A DNA stretch of 7,451 bases from an uncultured Acetatifactor sp. GTDB taxonomy: Bacteria; Bacillota; Clostridia; Lachnospirales; Lachnospiraceae. Shown here one piece after another: positions 1-6,301 of the stretch (positions within the stretch are counted from its first letter, which is position 1; every line of letters begins with the position of its first letter). The notes below the pieces were generated by a model that was not told where the DNA came from, did not search any database, and was given only the letters and a program-made list of their open reading frames with translations. A program made the translations under genes and the position numbers. The stretch is from NCBI GenBank assembly GCA_947626405.1, contig CANQSE010000092.1, positions 1 to 7,451 on the forward strand, written 5' to 3'.

Positions 1-560
1 TCAAATACCTCCTCGCCGTAAAGCATTTCTATGTCCTGGCGCGTCACGTCGATCCTGGGTGCGAGATGATTTTCAAGATAATCCACCAGATTTATCTTAA
101 GCGCCCGTCTTTTCCCTTTGATATCCACAATGGAGGAAACCGAAAAGTAAAGGTACAGCCCCAGAAAACTCACTATGTAAAAAGGCAGAATGGCTCCGAT
201 GGTTTTTCCCCTCATAATACACCTGCAGGCCCCGACTCCTGCAAACACCACCGAGAGCAGAATGGACTGACCAGAGAGATGGTACATCAATCCAAAAGAC
301 ATATGGGCAAAGCTTAACCGGTTCATAAACTTGTCCACAAACACGGGTATGTTTGCGACCCCGTTGCTGAGCTGATAACAATTCGCAAACTTTAACTTGC
401 ACTGCTTAAGCATCTTATTGCCCGTTGACGCCATATTGTCAGCCTGACGGATAAGATTTCTGTACAGAAGTCCCAGAAACACCCTTAGAAAAATACTGAT
501 GCAAAGAAACGACAGCATTAACGCCGTTATTACCTTCTCATCCATAAAAATGTCAAACAT
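1..560 (-). CDS. Unrecognised membrane protein, 3' end cut by window edge
   Basis: An open frame runs from an ATG at 558-560 to the window edge, giving 186 complete codons. The start is well supported: GGAGGTGC at 564-571 lies a few bases upstream. I do not recognise the family. There are three probable membrane segments, at about residues 11-33, 97-112 and 120-142. A polar, Lys/Arg-containing stretch (about 34-95) separates the first from the second. After the last helix comes a charged tail starting KGKRRALKINLVDYL, which ends in an acidic segment near the edge. There is no cleavable signal peptide. The gene lies downstream of the terminator of the glycosyltransferase gene, so it is probably a separate unit. 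I found no convincing promoter in the roughly 145 bases before it. Being a gene is likely; the function is unknown. Confidence 0.75.
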   Translation of the reverse strand, partial: MFDIFMDEKVITALMLSFLCISIFLRVFLGLLYRNLIRQADNMASTGNKMLKQCKLKFANCYQLSNGVANIPVFVDKFMNRLSFAHMSFGLMYHLSGQSILLSVVFAGVGACRCIMRGKTIGAILPFYIVSFLGLYLYFSVSSIVDIKGKRRALKINLVDYLENHLAPRIDVTRQDIEMLYGEEVF

Positions 561-705
561 ACAGCACCTCCATCTGACGGCAGGACTTTTTTAAAGGTTT
601 ACCTGTCCCCAGAACCATTGTACCTGAAATATTCCTGATTTTATAGAAATTTTCATCGTCAAGTTTTATCACCTTTTGACATCTTTATATGTTCATTCGA
701 CATGC

Positions 706-743
706 AAAAAGCCTGCGGCACCCGTGAAGCAGTGCGGCAGGCT
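706..743 (-). terminator. Rho-independent terminator of the GT-C glycosyltransferase gene
   Basis: Read on the minus strand, 12-base arms AGCCTGCCGCAC and GTGCCGCAGGCT pair at 11 of 12 positions (one C-C mismatch) around a 10-base loop. A run of five T, the first being the last base of the stem, follows. It begins 17 bases after the stop codon at 761-763. It should separate this gene from the membrane protein gene at 1-560. Confidence 0.85.
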
Positions 744-760
744 AAGCGTGACACAGGATT

Positions 761-1915
761 TCACTCTCTTTGATATACCTCATAAAGCTGATTTTCATAT
801 ATCAGGGACATCTCGTCTGAAATAACATTATTTATAATATTCCTTCTGTCTTCCTCCGAAACTACAAAGAACCACTCTCCCTGATTTTCCCCCTTGTTTA
901 TTATGGCAAAATCAGGATCCTCGCTGACCTCCTCCAATGACAGCCCCTCTCCAAGCTGCATGTGATAAATAATCTGCTGACGCGCAAGAACGTCACTTAT
1001 TACATAAGAAGCGTTTTCCTCACACTGTACATGCTTTACGGCATCAAAAGCGTAATAATCATTTAAGTAATATTCCTGATTATGCCCGCTTCCAAGCATA
1101 CACCAGACATACACTGCCATAACCGGAATATTGATAAAAGAAATATATCGCGGGAGTCTCTTTTCAGGCTTTAATATCCTTTTGACAGGCCGGACAAGCC
1201 ACTTTAAAAACAGACATGCCATGACTGTCAAAAATACGCCCAGGAAAGAAAATACTCTGTTAAAAGGATATACGCTCTGGATAACAAGTATCAGATACAT
1301 TGTTATAAAACCGACGCTTGAAAGTATATACGCGAAATAACCGCCTTGACCTTCCAGTTCCTGACCCTTCCGCTTACATCTGACTAAAATCAGGATTCCC
1401 ACGAGAAGTATTCCGATTACAATACACGTGAACACGGCAAACATGGAAATGTGGTAAAATCCCACAAATTCTCTGAGGATGTCCCTGAAGAAATACTTAA
1501 AATCCCTGAAAAAGTCTTCTCTTGAAATGCTCTGCAGATTGCGATCGGACGACATTATCTGAATACCTCTCACTACGCAGCTTCTGGGGTATTCAAAAAT
1601 AACGGCTGAATCGCTTTTAAACTGCGGCAATTCCGCCCTGATGCTCTGAGCCCCCATGAAAGCCCACAGCACGCCATATGAAAACACAGTAAAAAGCGCT
1701 GCCGCGACAGAGCTTATGATAAGCTGCAATAACCGTTTATATTTTTTTAACAAAAGCAATAATACACCAAAGCACACGCATACAGGCAGTACCCAGTACA
1801 GGCTTGACATCAGTGTATATAATCCCAGATACAGCGCTGCGGCAAATAACACATAATACCGTATTTTATCCTTTTTACAGCTTATCTGCAGTCCGCAGTA
1901 AAGCGAGAGTATCAA
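761..1915 (-). CDS. C-terminal part of frameshifted GT-C (GT39-like) membrane glycosyltransferase
   Basis: This frame carries the remaining ~384 residues of the protein that starts at 2367. It is not a gene with its own start: its first codon is a TTG inside the T run, and no ribosome site precedes it. The first residues (LILSLYCGLQ) continue the membrane helix that ends in the upstream frame after the RGYSLATFF stretch. The segment is very hydrophobic, with several predicted helices. These include the first ~75 residues, a stretch after REFVGFYHISMF, and two or three later helices. It ends in a ~100-residue soluble, acidic C-terminal tail (from about YYLNDYYAFDAV to YEVYQRE). That layout, multi-helix GT-C core plus extracytoplasmic tail, suits GT39/PMT-like enzymes that take sugars from polyprenyl-phosphate carriers. 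The acceptor is unknown. With a -1 shift the whole protein would be about 535 residues, in the family's normal range. Confidence 0.7.
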   Translation of the reverse strand: MILSLYCGLQISCKKDKIRYYVLFAAALYLGLYTLMSSLYWVLPVCVCFGVLLLLLKKYKRLLQLIISSVAAALFTVFSYGVLWAFMGAQSIRAELPQFKSDSAVIFEYPRSCVVRGIQIMSSDRNLQSISREDFFRDFKYFFRDILREFVGFYHISMFAVFTCIVIGILLVGILILVRCKRKGQELEGQGGYFAYILSSVGFITMYLILVIQSVYPFNRVFSFLGVFLTVMACLFLKWLVRPVKRILKPEKRLPRYISFINIPVMAVYVWCMLGSGHNQEYYLNDYYAFDAVKHVQCEENASYVISDVLARQQIIYHMQLGEGLSLEEVSEDPDFAIINKGENQGEWFFVVSEEDRRNIINNVISDEMSLIYENQLYEVYQRE

Positions 1916-2367
1916 AAAAATGTCGCCAGAGAATACCCTCTGCCCTGAACAGCATAGCTGTTTACAAGGAAGAAAAAGCCGTAGAGATAAATTCCAAAGA
2001 TTGCAATTCCCCTGGAAAAAAGCTCCTTTAAGACAAGATAGAGCAAAATCAGGGAACCGGTTGCAGCCAGCAATGACACTCCTCTGAGCCCTATATATAC
2101 CCCGAATATTTTAAAAAAAGAAGAAAGCATGGAAAAGAAAACATGATTATTGGGGGCCGGCCAATGGGTAGCAGAATATACAAATCCCCTGTCAATCATG
2201 TTTATATAAGTCCATTCCTCGTCGTACCAGGGAGTAACCGCAAACATCCGATACGTATAATAACATATATAAAAAAGCAAAATAACAAAAAACCGGAAAT
2301 TTTCCCTGAATATTTTACCGCATCTTTCGCCGAATCCTTTAGCAAATCTCTCAAACAATGCTTTCAC
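1912..2367 (-). CDS. N-terminal part of frameshifted GT-C (GT39-like) membrane glycosyltransferase
   Basis: Codes for 151 residues, ending at a TGA (1912-1914) directly after a run of seven T. I chose the GTG at 2365-2367. It has AAAGGCGG at 2377-2384 with a 9-base spacer, and the promoter at 2422-2450 puts the transcript start near 2415, downstream of the longer GTG start at 2419-2421. Features include a basic, amphipathic N-terminus, a first helix at about 25-44, and the acidic motif YDEEW (D49, E50, E51) in the first outer loop. That is where GT-C enzymes hold their catalytic/metal-binding acidic residues. Next come HWPAPNNH (68-75), which resembles the loop following that motif in RgtA/B/C/D-like proteins, and RGYSL (143-147). 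The family call rests on these motifs and the hydrophobic layout. The product as written lacks most of the membrane core, so it is probably inactive unless the frame is restored. Confidence 0.75.
   Translation of the reverse strand: MKALFERFAKGFGERCGKIFRENFRFFVILLFYICYYTYRMFAVTPWYDEEWTYINMIDRGFVYSATHWPAPNNHVFFSMLSSFFKIFGVYIGLRGVSLLAATGSLILLYLVLKELFSRGIAIFGIYLYGFFFLVNSYAVQGRGYSLATFF
1914..1920 (-). repeat. Seven-T homopolymer at the frameshift point
   Basis: On the coding (minus) strand the gene reads ACA TTT TTT TGA. One extra T, or a -1 ribosomal shift, gives ACA TTT TTT TTG ATA and joins the two frames into one continuous membrane protein. A homopolymer of this length can be a sequencing or assembly error, a real inactivating deletion, or a slippage site. 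The sequence alone cannot separate these. Confidence 0.8.
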
Positions 2368-2421
2368 CTGTATAATCCGCCTTTCTGCAAAGAGCACCTT
2401 TCCGCAAATACCACCGATCAC

Positions 2422-2450
2422 TTTATACCAAAAATTATATTCCTTGTCAA
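2422..2450 (-). promoter_or_regulatory. Sigma-A promoter of the GT-C glycosyltransferase gene
   Basis: On the minus strand a perfect TTGACA (2445-2450) and TATAAA (2422-2427) are separated by exactly 17 bases. The expected transcript start is near 2415. That leaves a leader of about 48 bases before the GTG at 2367 and argues against the upstream GTG at 2421. Confidence 0.85.
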
Positions 2451-2492
2451 AAATTTCCTGTCATAATTTCAAATTGTATAGCGCCGTATCCG

Positions 2493-2521
2493 TTGACAAA
2501 AAAAAAATGAAATTGTAGAAT
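2493..2521 (+). promoter_or_regulatory. Sigma-A promoter of the deacetylase-TSCPD-murG unit
   Basis: TTGACA (2493-2498) and TAGAAT (2516-2521) are spaced by 17 bases. The spacer begins with a long A tract: ten A in a row counting the last base of TTGACA. The transcript would start near 2528, about 30 bases before the ATG at 2558. It is arranged back to back with the glycosyltransferase promoter, with 42 bases between the two -35 boxes. Confidence 0.85.
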
Positions 2522-2557
2522 AAGACATGGAATTTTGTTATGCGGGAGATGATTCCA

Positions 2558-3307
2558 ATGGGGAAAAAGTTTTCTTTTAAAAAGAAAATGCTGATTGTTT
2601 TGGGAACGGTCTTTTTTATAACGGCCGCCGTCCTTGGAAGTATCAAGCTGTACCGAATCCACCTTAGGGATCAGTCCGGCATCCTCCTGGCTTTTGACGA
2701 CTACAATGAAGGTACCTGGCGCCAGGCCATGGAGCTTTTTGACAAATACGACGTTAATGTCACATTTTTTATCAATGCGTACGAGCCCACAGACTTTTGC
2801 TATGACGCCATTGAGCGCGGACATGAAATTGCTTTTCACGGCGCTGTCCACGAAAACATGACGGATCTGTCAGAACAGGAAGTGTACGATATCGCCATAT
2901 CACCAATAGAGGTTTTTAAAGAAAATGGTATCGAGCTTACAACCTTTGCCTATCCGGGCGGAGCGCATAACGACGCTCTCGATGAAATGCTCCTTCCGCA
3001 CTATAACATTCTTCGCGGTGCATGGTACAAGGAAATCCATCCGAAGTGCGACCTGCGCCACGGTTTTATAGAAGCAATGCCGATTGACAATTATTATTAT
3101 CCGACTCAGGAGAGCTTCGAGACCGCTATTGACAGTGTGCTGAATGAGGTCTCACAGACAAAAGGCGTTGTGGTGTGCCTCTACAGTCACTCCGTCGACG
3201 ACGGCGGCGATTGGTGCATCGCATGGGACAAGCTTGAGTATCTGTTAAAAAAAGCCCAGGAGATGAATCTGCAGTTTTATACATTTAAAGAGCTTGAAGA
3301 AAACTGA
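2558..3307 (+). CDS. Membrane-anchored polysaccharide deacetylase (CE4/NodB family)
   Basis: A 249-residue enzyme expected to remove acetyl groups from N-acetylated sugars outside the membrane, most likely peptidoglycan or another wall glycan. I chose ATG 2558 because GGGAG sits just upstream at normal spacing. The in-frame ATG at 2540 has no good ribosome site. A basic N-terminus (KKFSFKKK) and one helix (about 11-29) suggest an uncleaved anchor. NodB motifs in order are AFDD (45-48; D48 is the likely metal ligand, D47 the likely base), HGAVH (94-98, the metal-binding H-x3-H), AYPGG (131-135) and CLYSH (207-211, the final catalytic His). Motif 1 reads FDDYN, not the usual FDDG. The substrate cannot be told from sequence. 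It is first in a probable operon with the TSCPD gene and murG, which fits a wall role. Confidence 0.87.
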   Translation: MGKKFSFKKKMLIVLGTVFFITAAVLGSIKLYRIHLRDQSGILLAFDDYNEGTWRQAMELFDKYDVNVTFFINAYEPTDFCYDAIERGHEIAFHGAVHENMTDLSEQEVYDIAISPIEVFKENGIELTTFAYPGGAHNDALDEMLLPHYNILRGAWYKEIHPKCDLRHGFIEAMPIDNYYYPTQESFETAIDSVLNEVSQTKGVVVCLYSHSVDDGGDWCIAWDKLEYLLKKAQEMNLQFYTFKELEEN

Positions 3308-3371
3308 CACTCATAAATAATGCAAACCTTTGTAAAATAGTAAAAGAAGGAAAAAAGAAAGGCGGTCAGAT

Positions 3372-3608
3372 ATGAAGTACAAAACACAAGGCACCTGCTC
3401 ACAGGAAATCGAAATCGAACTCAAAGACGGGCTGATCGATTCAGTCACCTTTACCGGCGGCTGCAATGGCAACCTGCAGGGAATCAGCGCTCTGGTCAAG
3501 GGTATGAAGCCCCAGGACGCAATAGAAAGGCTTAAGGGAATCCGCTGCGGCATGAAGCCGACATCCTGTCCGGATCAGCTCGCTCACGCGCTGGAAAGCA
3601 TGATTTGA
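3372..3608 (+). CDS. TIGR03905-type TSCPD-domain protein
   Basis: A small 78-residue cytoplasmic protein. The ribosome site GGCGG at 3361-3365, behind a purine-rich run, lies 6 bases before the ATG. It is essentially one domain. Four cysteines stand out: C9, C31 in the GGCNGN motif, C59, and C66 within TSCPD (64-68). The same TSCPD signature closes the C-terminal domain of some ribonucleotide reductases, where the cysteines may bind a metal. The stand-alone family is common in Firmicutes, but its function is not established as far as I know. It lies 64 bases after the deacetylase and 24 bases before murG, with no terminator in either gap, so it is probably co-transcribed with them. Membership in the family is clear; a role in redox or metal binding is inference. 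Confidence 0.88.
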   Translation: MKYKTQGTCSQEIEIELKDGLIDSVTFTGGCNGNLQGISALVKGMKPQDAIERLKGIRCGMKPTSCPDQLAHALESMI

Positions 3609-3632
3609 ATAATGTGAAAAAGGAGTCCCATT

Positions 3633-4709
3633 ATGAAAAAAATTGTCTTGACAGGCGGGGGAAGCGCAGGACATGTCACCCCTAATATCGCACTGCTGCC
3701 GGCGCTCCTTGACGCGGGCTATGAAGTCACATACATGGGATCATATGACGGCATTGAAAAAAAGCTGATCAGCGATTTTGATATCCCCTACATCGGGATT
3801 TCCACCGGAAAATTCCGACGTTACCTGGATCCCAAAAATCTCACTGATCCTTTTCGGGTATTAAAGGGTTATTCACAGGCGCGTAAATATCTTAAAAGCC
3901 TCAGACCCGATGTTGTTTTTTCCAAGGGCGGTTTTGTAAGCGTCCCTGTCGTGCGGGCCGCCTCCTCCCTTAACATTCCCTGTATTATTCACGAATCCGA
4001 TATGACGCCGGGACTGGCCAACAAGCTCTGCATACCTGTGGCAAAAAAGGTCTGCTGCAATTTTCCGGAAACTCTTAAGTATCTGCCGGAAAAGAAAGCT
4101 GTGCTGACAGGATCGCCAATCCGCGCGGAGCTTGCCAGGGGAAATAAGCTCTCAGGCCTGGATCTATGCGGTTTTTCCGCAAATGATCCCGTGATCATGG
4201 TAATAGGCGGGAGCCTGGGCGCCGCCAACGTAAACAAGGCCGTGAGGGACGCGCTTCCTCTCCTGTTAAAGGACTTTCAGGTCTGTCATCTCTGCGGGAA
4301 GGGGAAAACAGACAATCTCCTGCTCAACACGCCGCGATATAAACAATTTGAATACATCAAATCCGAGCTTAAGGATCTTTTTGCAATGGCCGATGTTGTG
4401 ATCTCACGGGCGGGAGCCAACGCCATATGCGAGCTTCTGGCTTTAAAAAAGCCAAACATCCTGATTCCGCTTCCTGCCTCCAGCAGCCGCGGGGATCAGC
4501 TTTTAAACGCCAGGTCATTTGAGTCGCAGGGCTTCTCGATTGTCATTGACGAGGACGACCTGACTCCGGAGCTGCTTTCCGATAAGGTGCACGAGCTTTT
4601 CCTTGCAAGGCAGACATACCGCGACACCATGAGCAGAAGCAGTCAGTTAAACCCTGTAGACACTATCATGTCGCTTATAAACGAAGCTGCGGAGAACAAT
4701 GCGTCATAG
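3633..4709 (+). CDS. murG: MurG, lipid II-forming GlcNAc transferase (S. aureus-like subfamily)
   Basis: A 358-residue GT28 enzyme on the inner face of the membrane. It adds GlcNAc from UDP-GlcNAc to lipid I to make lipid II, the peptidoglycan precursor. The start has AAGGAG upstream. Motifs are the first glycine loop GGGSAGH (8-14), KGGFVS (98-103), HESDMTPGLANK (120-131), the third glycine loop GGSLGA (192-197), SRAGANAICE (258-267) in the UDP-GlcNAc-binding C-terminal domain, and SRGDQ (285-289). HESD-TPGLANK and SRGDQ replace the HEQN-PG and HQ-type motifs of E. coli MurG. The same variants occur in the S. aureus enzyme as I recall it, so this is a known subfamily and not a degraded copy. 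Length is normal. No dcw genes (mraY, murD, ftsW) adjoin it, so it may be the only MurG or a second copy. Confidence 0.92.
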   Translation: MKKIVLTGGGSAGHVTPNIALLPALLDAGYEVTYMGSYDGIEKKLISDFDIPYIGISTGKFRRYLDPKNLTDPFRVLKGYSQARKYLKSLRPDVVFSKGGFVSVPVVRAASSLNIPCIIHESDMTPGLANKLCIPVAKKVCCNFPETLKYLPEKKAVLTGSPIRAELARGNKLSGLDLCGFSANDPVIMVIGGSLGAANVNKAVRDALPLLLKDFQVCHLCGKGKTDNLLLNTPRYKQFEYIKSELKDLFAMADVVISRAGANAICELLALKKPNILIPLPASSSRGDQLLNARSFESQGFSIVIDEDDLTPELLSDKVHELFLARQTYRDTMSRSSQLNPVDTIMSLINEAAENNAS

Positions 4710-4725
4710 AAAGCCATTTAATAAA

Positions 4726-5286
4726 TTATCTGACTTTCGTGTCATATTTTGTCCTCTCCCCGCCGATATATTTTGGTCTTGTTCTTGCGCATACCACATG
4801 CGCGTCGCCGATCTGACCGGTGCGGATTCGCACCGGTACAGCCACGTCCCTAAGGTGCATGCCTATCAGGGTATCTCCTATGTCGATGCCCGCATGGGCC
4901 GCGATGTGCTCCACAGCCACCGGACAGTCAAAAGCCTTATAAGCCGTAGACGCAAAGGAGCCTCCCGCTTTTGGCTGAGGCACGGCATTTACGATCTCAT
5001 AGCCGTAGCGATCTGCAGCCTCTTTCTCCAGAATCAGAGCGCGGTTTAGATGCTCACAGCACTGTGCGGCAAGGTAAACTCCCGCTTCCTGAGTCGCCTG
5101 ATAAATTCCTCCAAAGACCGCTTCCGCAAGATCCGGACTGGAAAGAGTTCCTATTGTCACGCCGCCCACCTCGCTTGTGGAACAGCCCACCACAAGAATC
5201 TGTCCTTCCTCGAGATTTGCGGCGTCCAGAAGTTCCTTAGCCGCTCTGTACGCTTCTTCACCGATTATTGCCATTTCCTCAGTCAT
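4726..5286 (-). CDS. ywlG: YwlG family protein (UPF0340 / TIGR01440)
   Basis: A 186-residue protein with strong motif agreement to Bacillus subtilis YwlG: VVGCSTSEV (32-40), CEHLNRAL (77-84), IVNAVPQPKAGGS (98-110), AHAGIDIGDTLIGMH (130-144) and RPKYIGG (170-176). The biochemical function of the family is unknown to me. The product looks soluble and cytoplasmic. I chose ATG 5286 because GGAG (5293-5296) sits 6 bases upstream. The ATG at 5298 would put that ribosome site inside the gene and has a poorer site of its own. The gene follows the minus-strand deacetylase by 63 bases with no clear terminator, so the two may share a transcript. Its 3' end faces murG, with only 16 bases between the two stop codons. 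Confidence 0.92.
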   Translation of the reverse strand: MTEEMAIIGEEAYRAAKELLDAANLEEGQILVVGCSTSEVGGVTIGTLSSPDLAEAVFGGIYQATQEAGVYLAAQCCEHLNRALILEKEAADRYGYEIVNAVPQPKAGGSFASTAYKAFDCPVAVEHIAAHAGIDIGDTLIGMHLRDVAVPVRIRTGQIGDAHVVCARTRPKYIGGERTKYDTKVR

Positions 5287-5301
5287 ACAAATCTCCATTC
5301 C

Positions 5302-5321
5302 AAGGCTAATTAATTCGCCTT
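5302..5321. repeat. Short imperfect inverted repeat upstream of ywlG
   Basis: AAGGC and GCCTT flank a 10-base AT-rich centre that includes the self-complementary AATTAATT. The repeat lies in the gap between the deacetylase stop and the ywlG ribosome site. It lacks a following T tract on either strand, so it is not an obvious terminator. It could be an operator, a weak RNA hairpin or chance. Confidence 0.3.
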
Positions 5322-5349
5322 TGAGTGTTTTACGTGACGGGGCGACGCT

Positions 5350-6162
5350 TCAGTGCTCGCCTACATATTTAGTCTCTCCGGAACCAACAACAATGATACC
5401 GTTTTTCGTTTTCAGCCACACGCTTACCGCAGTGGGATTGTAAATTGTGAGCCCGTCAGCGGAAAACTCCTGAGCCCTGACAGCCAAATTATAAGTGCAT
5501 ATCTCCATATTTGTCGCATACCAGATGTCATCCCTGCCGGACATCTTCTCCACAAAAGCTTCTATCACATCCCAGTTTCCCGATCTTCCAAATTCAAAAC
5601 TGTGACCCCAGACATACATTATCGGCAGCTCATAGAAATCCATGATATTCAAAAACTGCTGTCCAAGCTCCATAAGCCTGGGATTGTCGTGGTGGCAGGT
5701 GGGGTGCCACGCCATAAAATCAGCCGGCGGGAAGAAACCCATCGTGCTCTGCACCGTGCGGGAATATTTGATTCCAAGGCTGCGGGCGATTTCTATGACA
5801 CTTGCGTCATAATTTCCAAAGGCATAGGACAGACCCTGTACAAGCTTGCCGCTCATTCTCTCCAATTCCTTCCTGTCTTCCTGAAGCTCAAGCAGCATCT
5901 GCTGTCCGGAGATTGTGGTTGGGTTCCTGTGCTGGAGCCCATGACAGGCGATTTCATGCCCATGATAAACCTCCTCCAGCTCATCCTCTCCTATAAATAC
6001 ATCCTTCTCACGATTCGGTCCCAGATTTTCGGAGTTTAAATGAAATGTGGCCTTCATTCCTCCCTTGCGGAAAATCTCGGCAAGCCGTCTGTCATAAATC
6101 TGACCGTCGTCATAGCTGAAGGTCAGAGCCTTTATCTTTCCCTGCGGGTATACAAATCTCAT
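5350..6162 (-). CDS. Polysaccharide deacetylase (CE4/NodB family), no signal peptide
   Basis: A 270-residue protein. The start is fixed by AGAGGAGG (6167-6174) four bases before the ATG at 6160-6162; a TTG further upstream would put the ribosome site inside the gene. NodB motifs in order are TFSYDDG (14-20; D18/D19), HGHEIACHGLQH (67-78; metal ligands H74 and H78), YAFG (113-116) and YVWGH (183-187; likely final catalytic His). After the catalytic domain comes a short C-terminal beta-rich stretch (about 237-270). No signal peptide or membrane helix is visible, so it is probably cytoplasmic. Its substrate may therefore be a soluble sugar or intracellular glycan, unlike the anchored deacetylase at 2558-3307. 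The two share only the core motifs and are not recent duplicates. Motif 3 reads YAFG instead of the usual R-P-x-G type. The precise substrate is unknown. Confidence 0.87.
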   Translation of the reverse strand: MRFVYPQGKIKALTFSYDDGQIYDRRLAEIFRKGGMKATFHLNSENLGPNREKDVFIGEDELEEVYHGHEIACHGLQHRNPTTISGQQMLLELQEDRKELERMSGKLVQGLSYAFGNYDASVIEIARSLGIKYSRTVQSTMGFFPPADFMAWHPTCHHDNPRLMELGQQFLNIMDFYELPIMYVWGHSFEFGRSGNWDVIEAFVEKMSGRDDIWYATNMEICTYNLAVRAQEFSADGLTIYNPTAVSVWLKTKNGIIVVGSGETKYVGEH

Positions 6163-6175
6163 ATTTCCTCCTCTC

Positions 6176-6191
6176 AAGCCCTTTAAGGCTT
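6176..6191 (-). other. Small hairpin in the leader of the deacetylase mRNA
   Basis: AAGCC and GGCTT arms with a 6-base loop lie directly upstream of the AGAGGAGG ribosome site and within the predicted leader. It is short and could be chance. It might mildly affect translation start. Confidence 0.25.
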
Positions 6192-6210
6192 TTCACCCAT
6201 ACTTTACCTA

Positions 6211-6238
6211 ATCATAACATAATACACCAAAAAAACAA
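6211..6238 (-). promoter_or_regulatory. Probable promoter of the cytoplasmic deacetylase gene
   Basis: On the minus strand, TTGTTT (6233-6238) and TATGAT (6211-6216) are 16 bases apart, giving a leader of about 40 bases before the ATG at 6162. The -35 box is imperfect and lies in a T-rich run. Confidence 0.6.
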
Positions 6239-6246
6239 CACTATTT

Positions 6247-6275
6247 TTGGCAGATTGGAATATAGTAGATAGAAT
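6247..6275 (+). promoter_or_regulatory. Probable sigma-A promoter of the ytaF-like gene
   Basis: TTGGCA (6247-6252) and TAGAAT (6270-6275) have a 17-base spacer. A perfect TATAAT also occurs at 6281-6286, but its best -35 partner (TTGGAA, 6255-6260) is 20 bases away. The first pair is preferred. It is divergent from the deacetylase promoter. Confidence 0.65.
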
Positions 6276-6301
6276 CTTAATATAATACAGGAAATCCGTT
6301 T

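Noticed and set aside
97..402. Minus-strand frame inside the first membrane protein
   Set aside because: It overlaps, in another frame, a gene with a good ribosome site and membrane helices, and its own product is cysteine-rich without recognisable motifs.
571..705. Promoter for the membrane protein at 1-560
   Set aside because: TTGACG (657-662, minus strand) and TATAAA- or TACAAT-like boxes occur, but none at 16-18 base spacing, so I did not call one.
2368..2421. Longer glycosyltransferase start at GTG 2419-2421
   Set aside because: It lies at or before the predicted transcript start (about 2415) and has no ribosome site, whereas GTG 2367 has AAAGGCGG at good spacing.
2447..2851. 134-codon minus-strand frame opposite the first deacetylase
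   Set aside because: It is antisense to the catalytic core of the deacetylase, including D47/D48 and the H-x3-H motif, and runs through both divergent promoters.
3633..4709. murG as a degraded copy because of HESD and SRGDQ in place of HEQN and HQ
   Set aside because: The same variants are shared by the functional S. aureus-type MurG, so they mark a subfamily and not decay.
4699..5443. Several plus-strand frames of 87-116 codons opposite ywlG and its upstream gap
   Set aside because: YwlG motifs fix the minus strand as coding, and these frames have low-complexity, arginine- and serine-rich products.
5353..6039. 228-codon plus-strand frame opposite the second deacetylase
   Set aside because: The minus strand encodes a protein with all the CE4 motifs, a strong ribosome site and a promoter. 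The plus frame shows no family motif.
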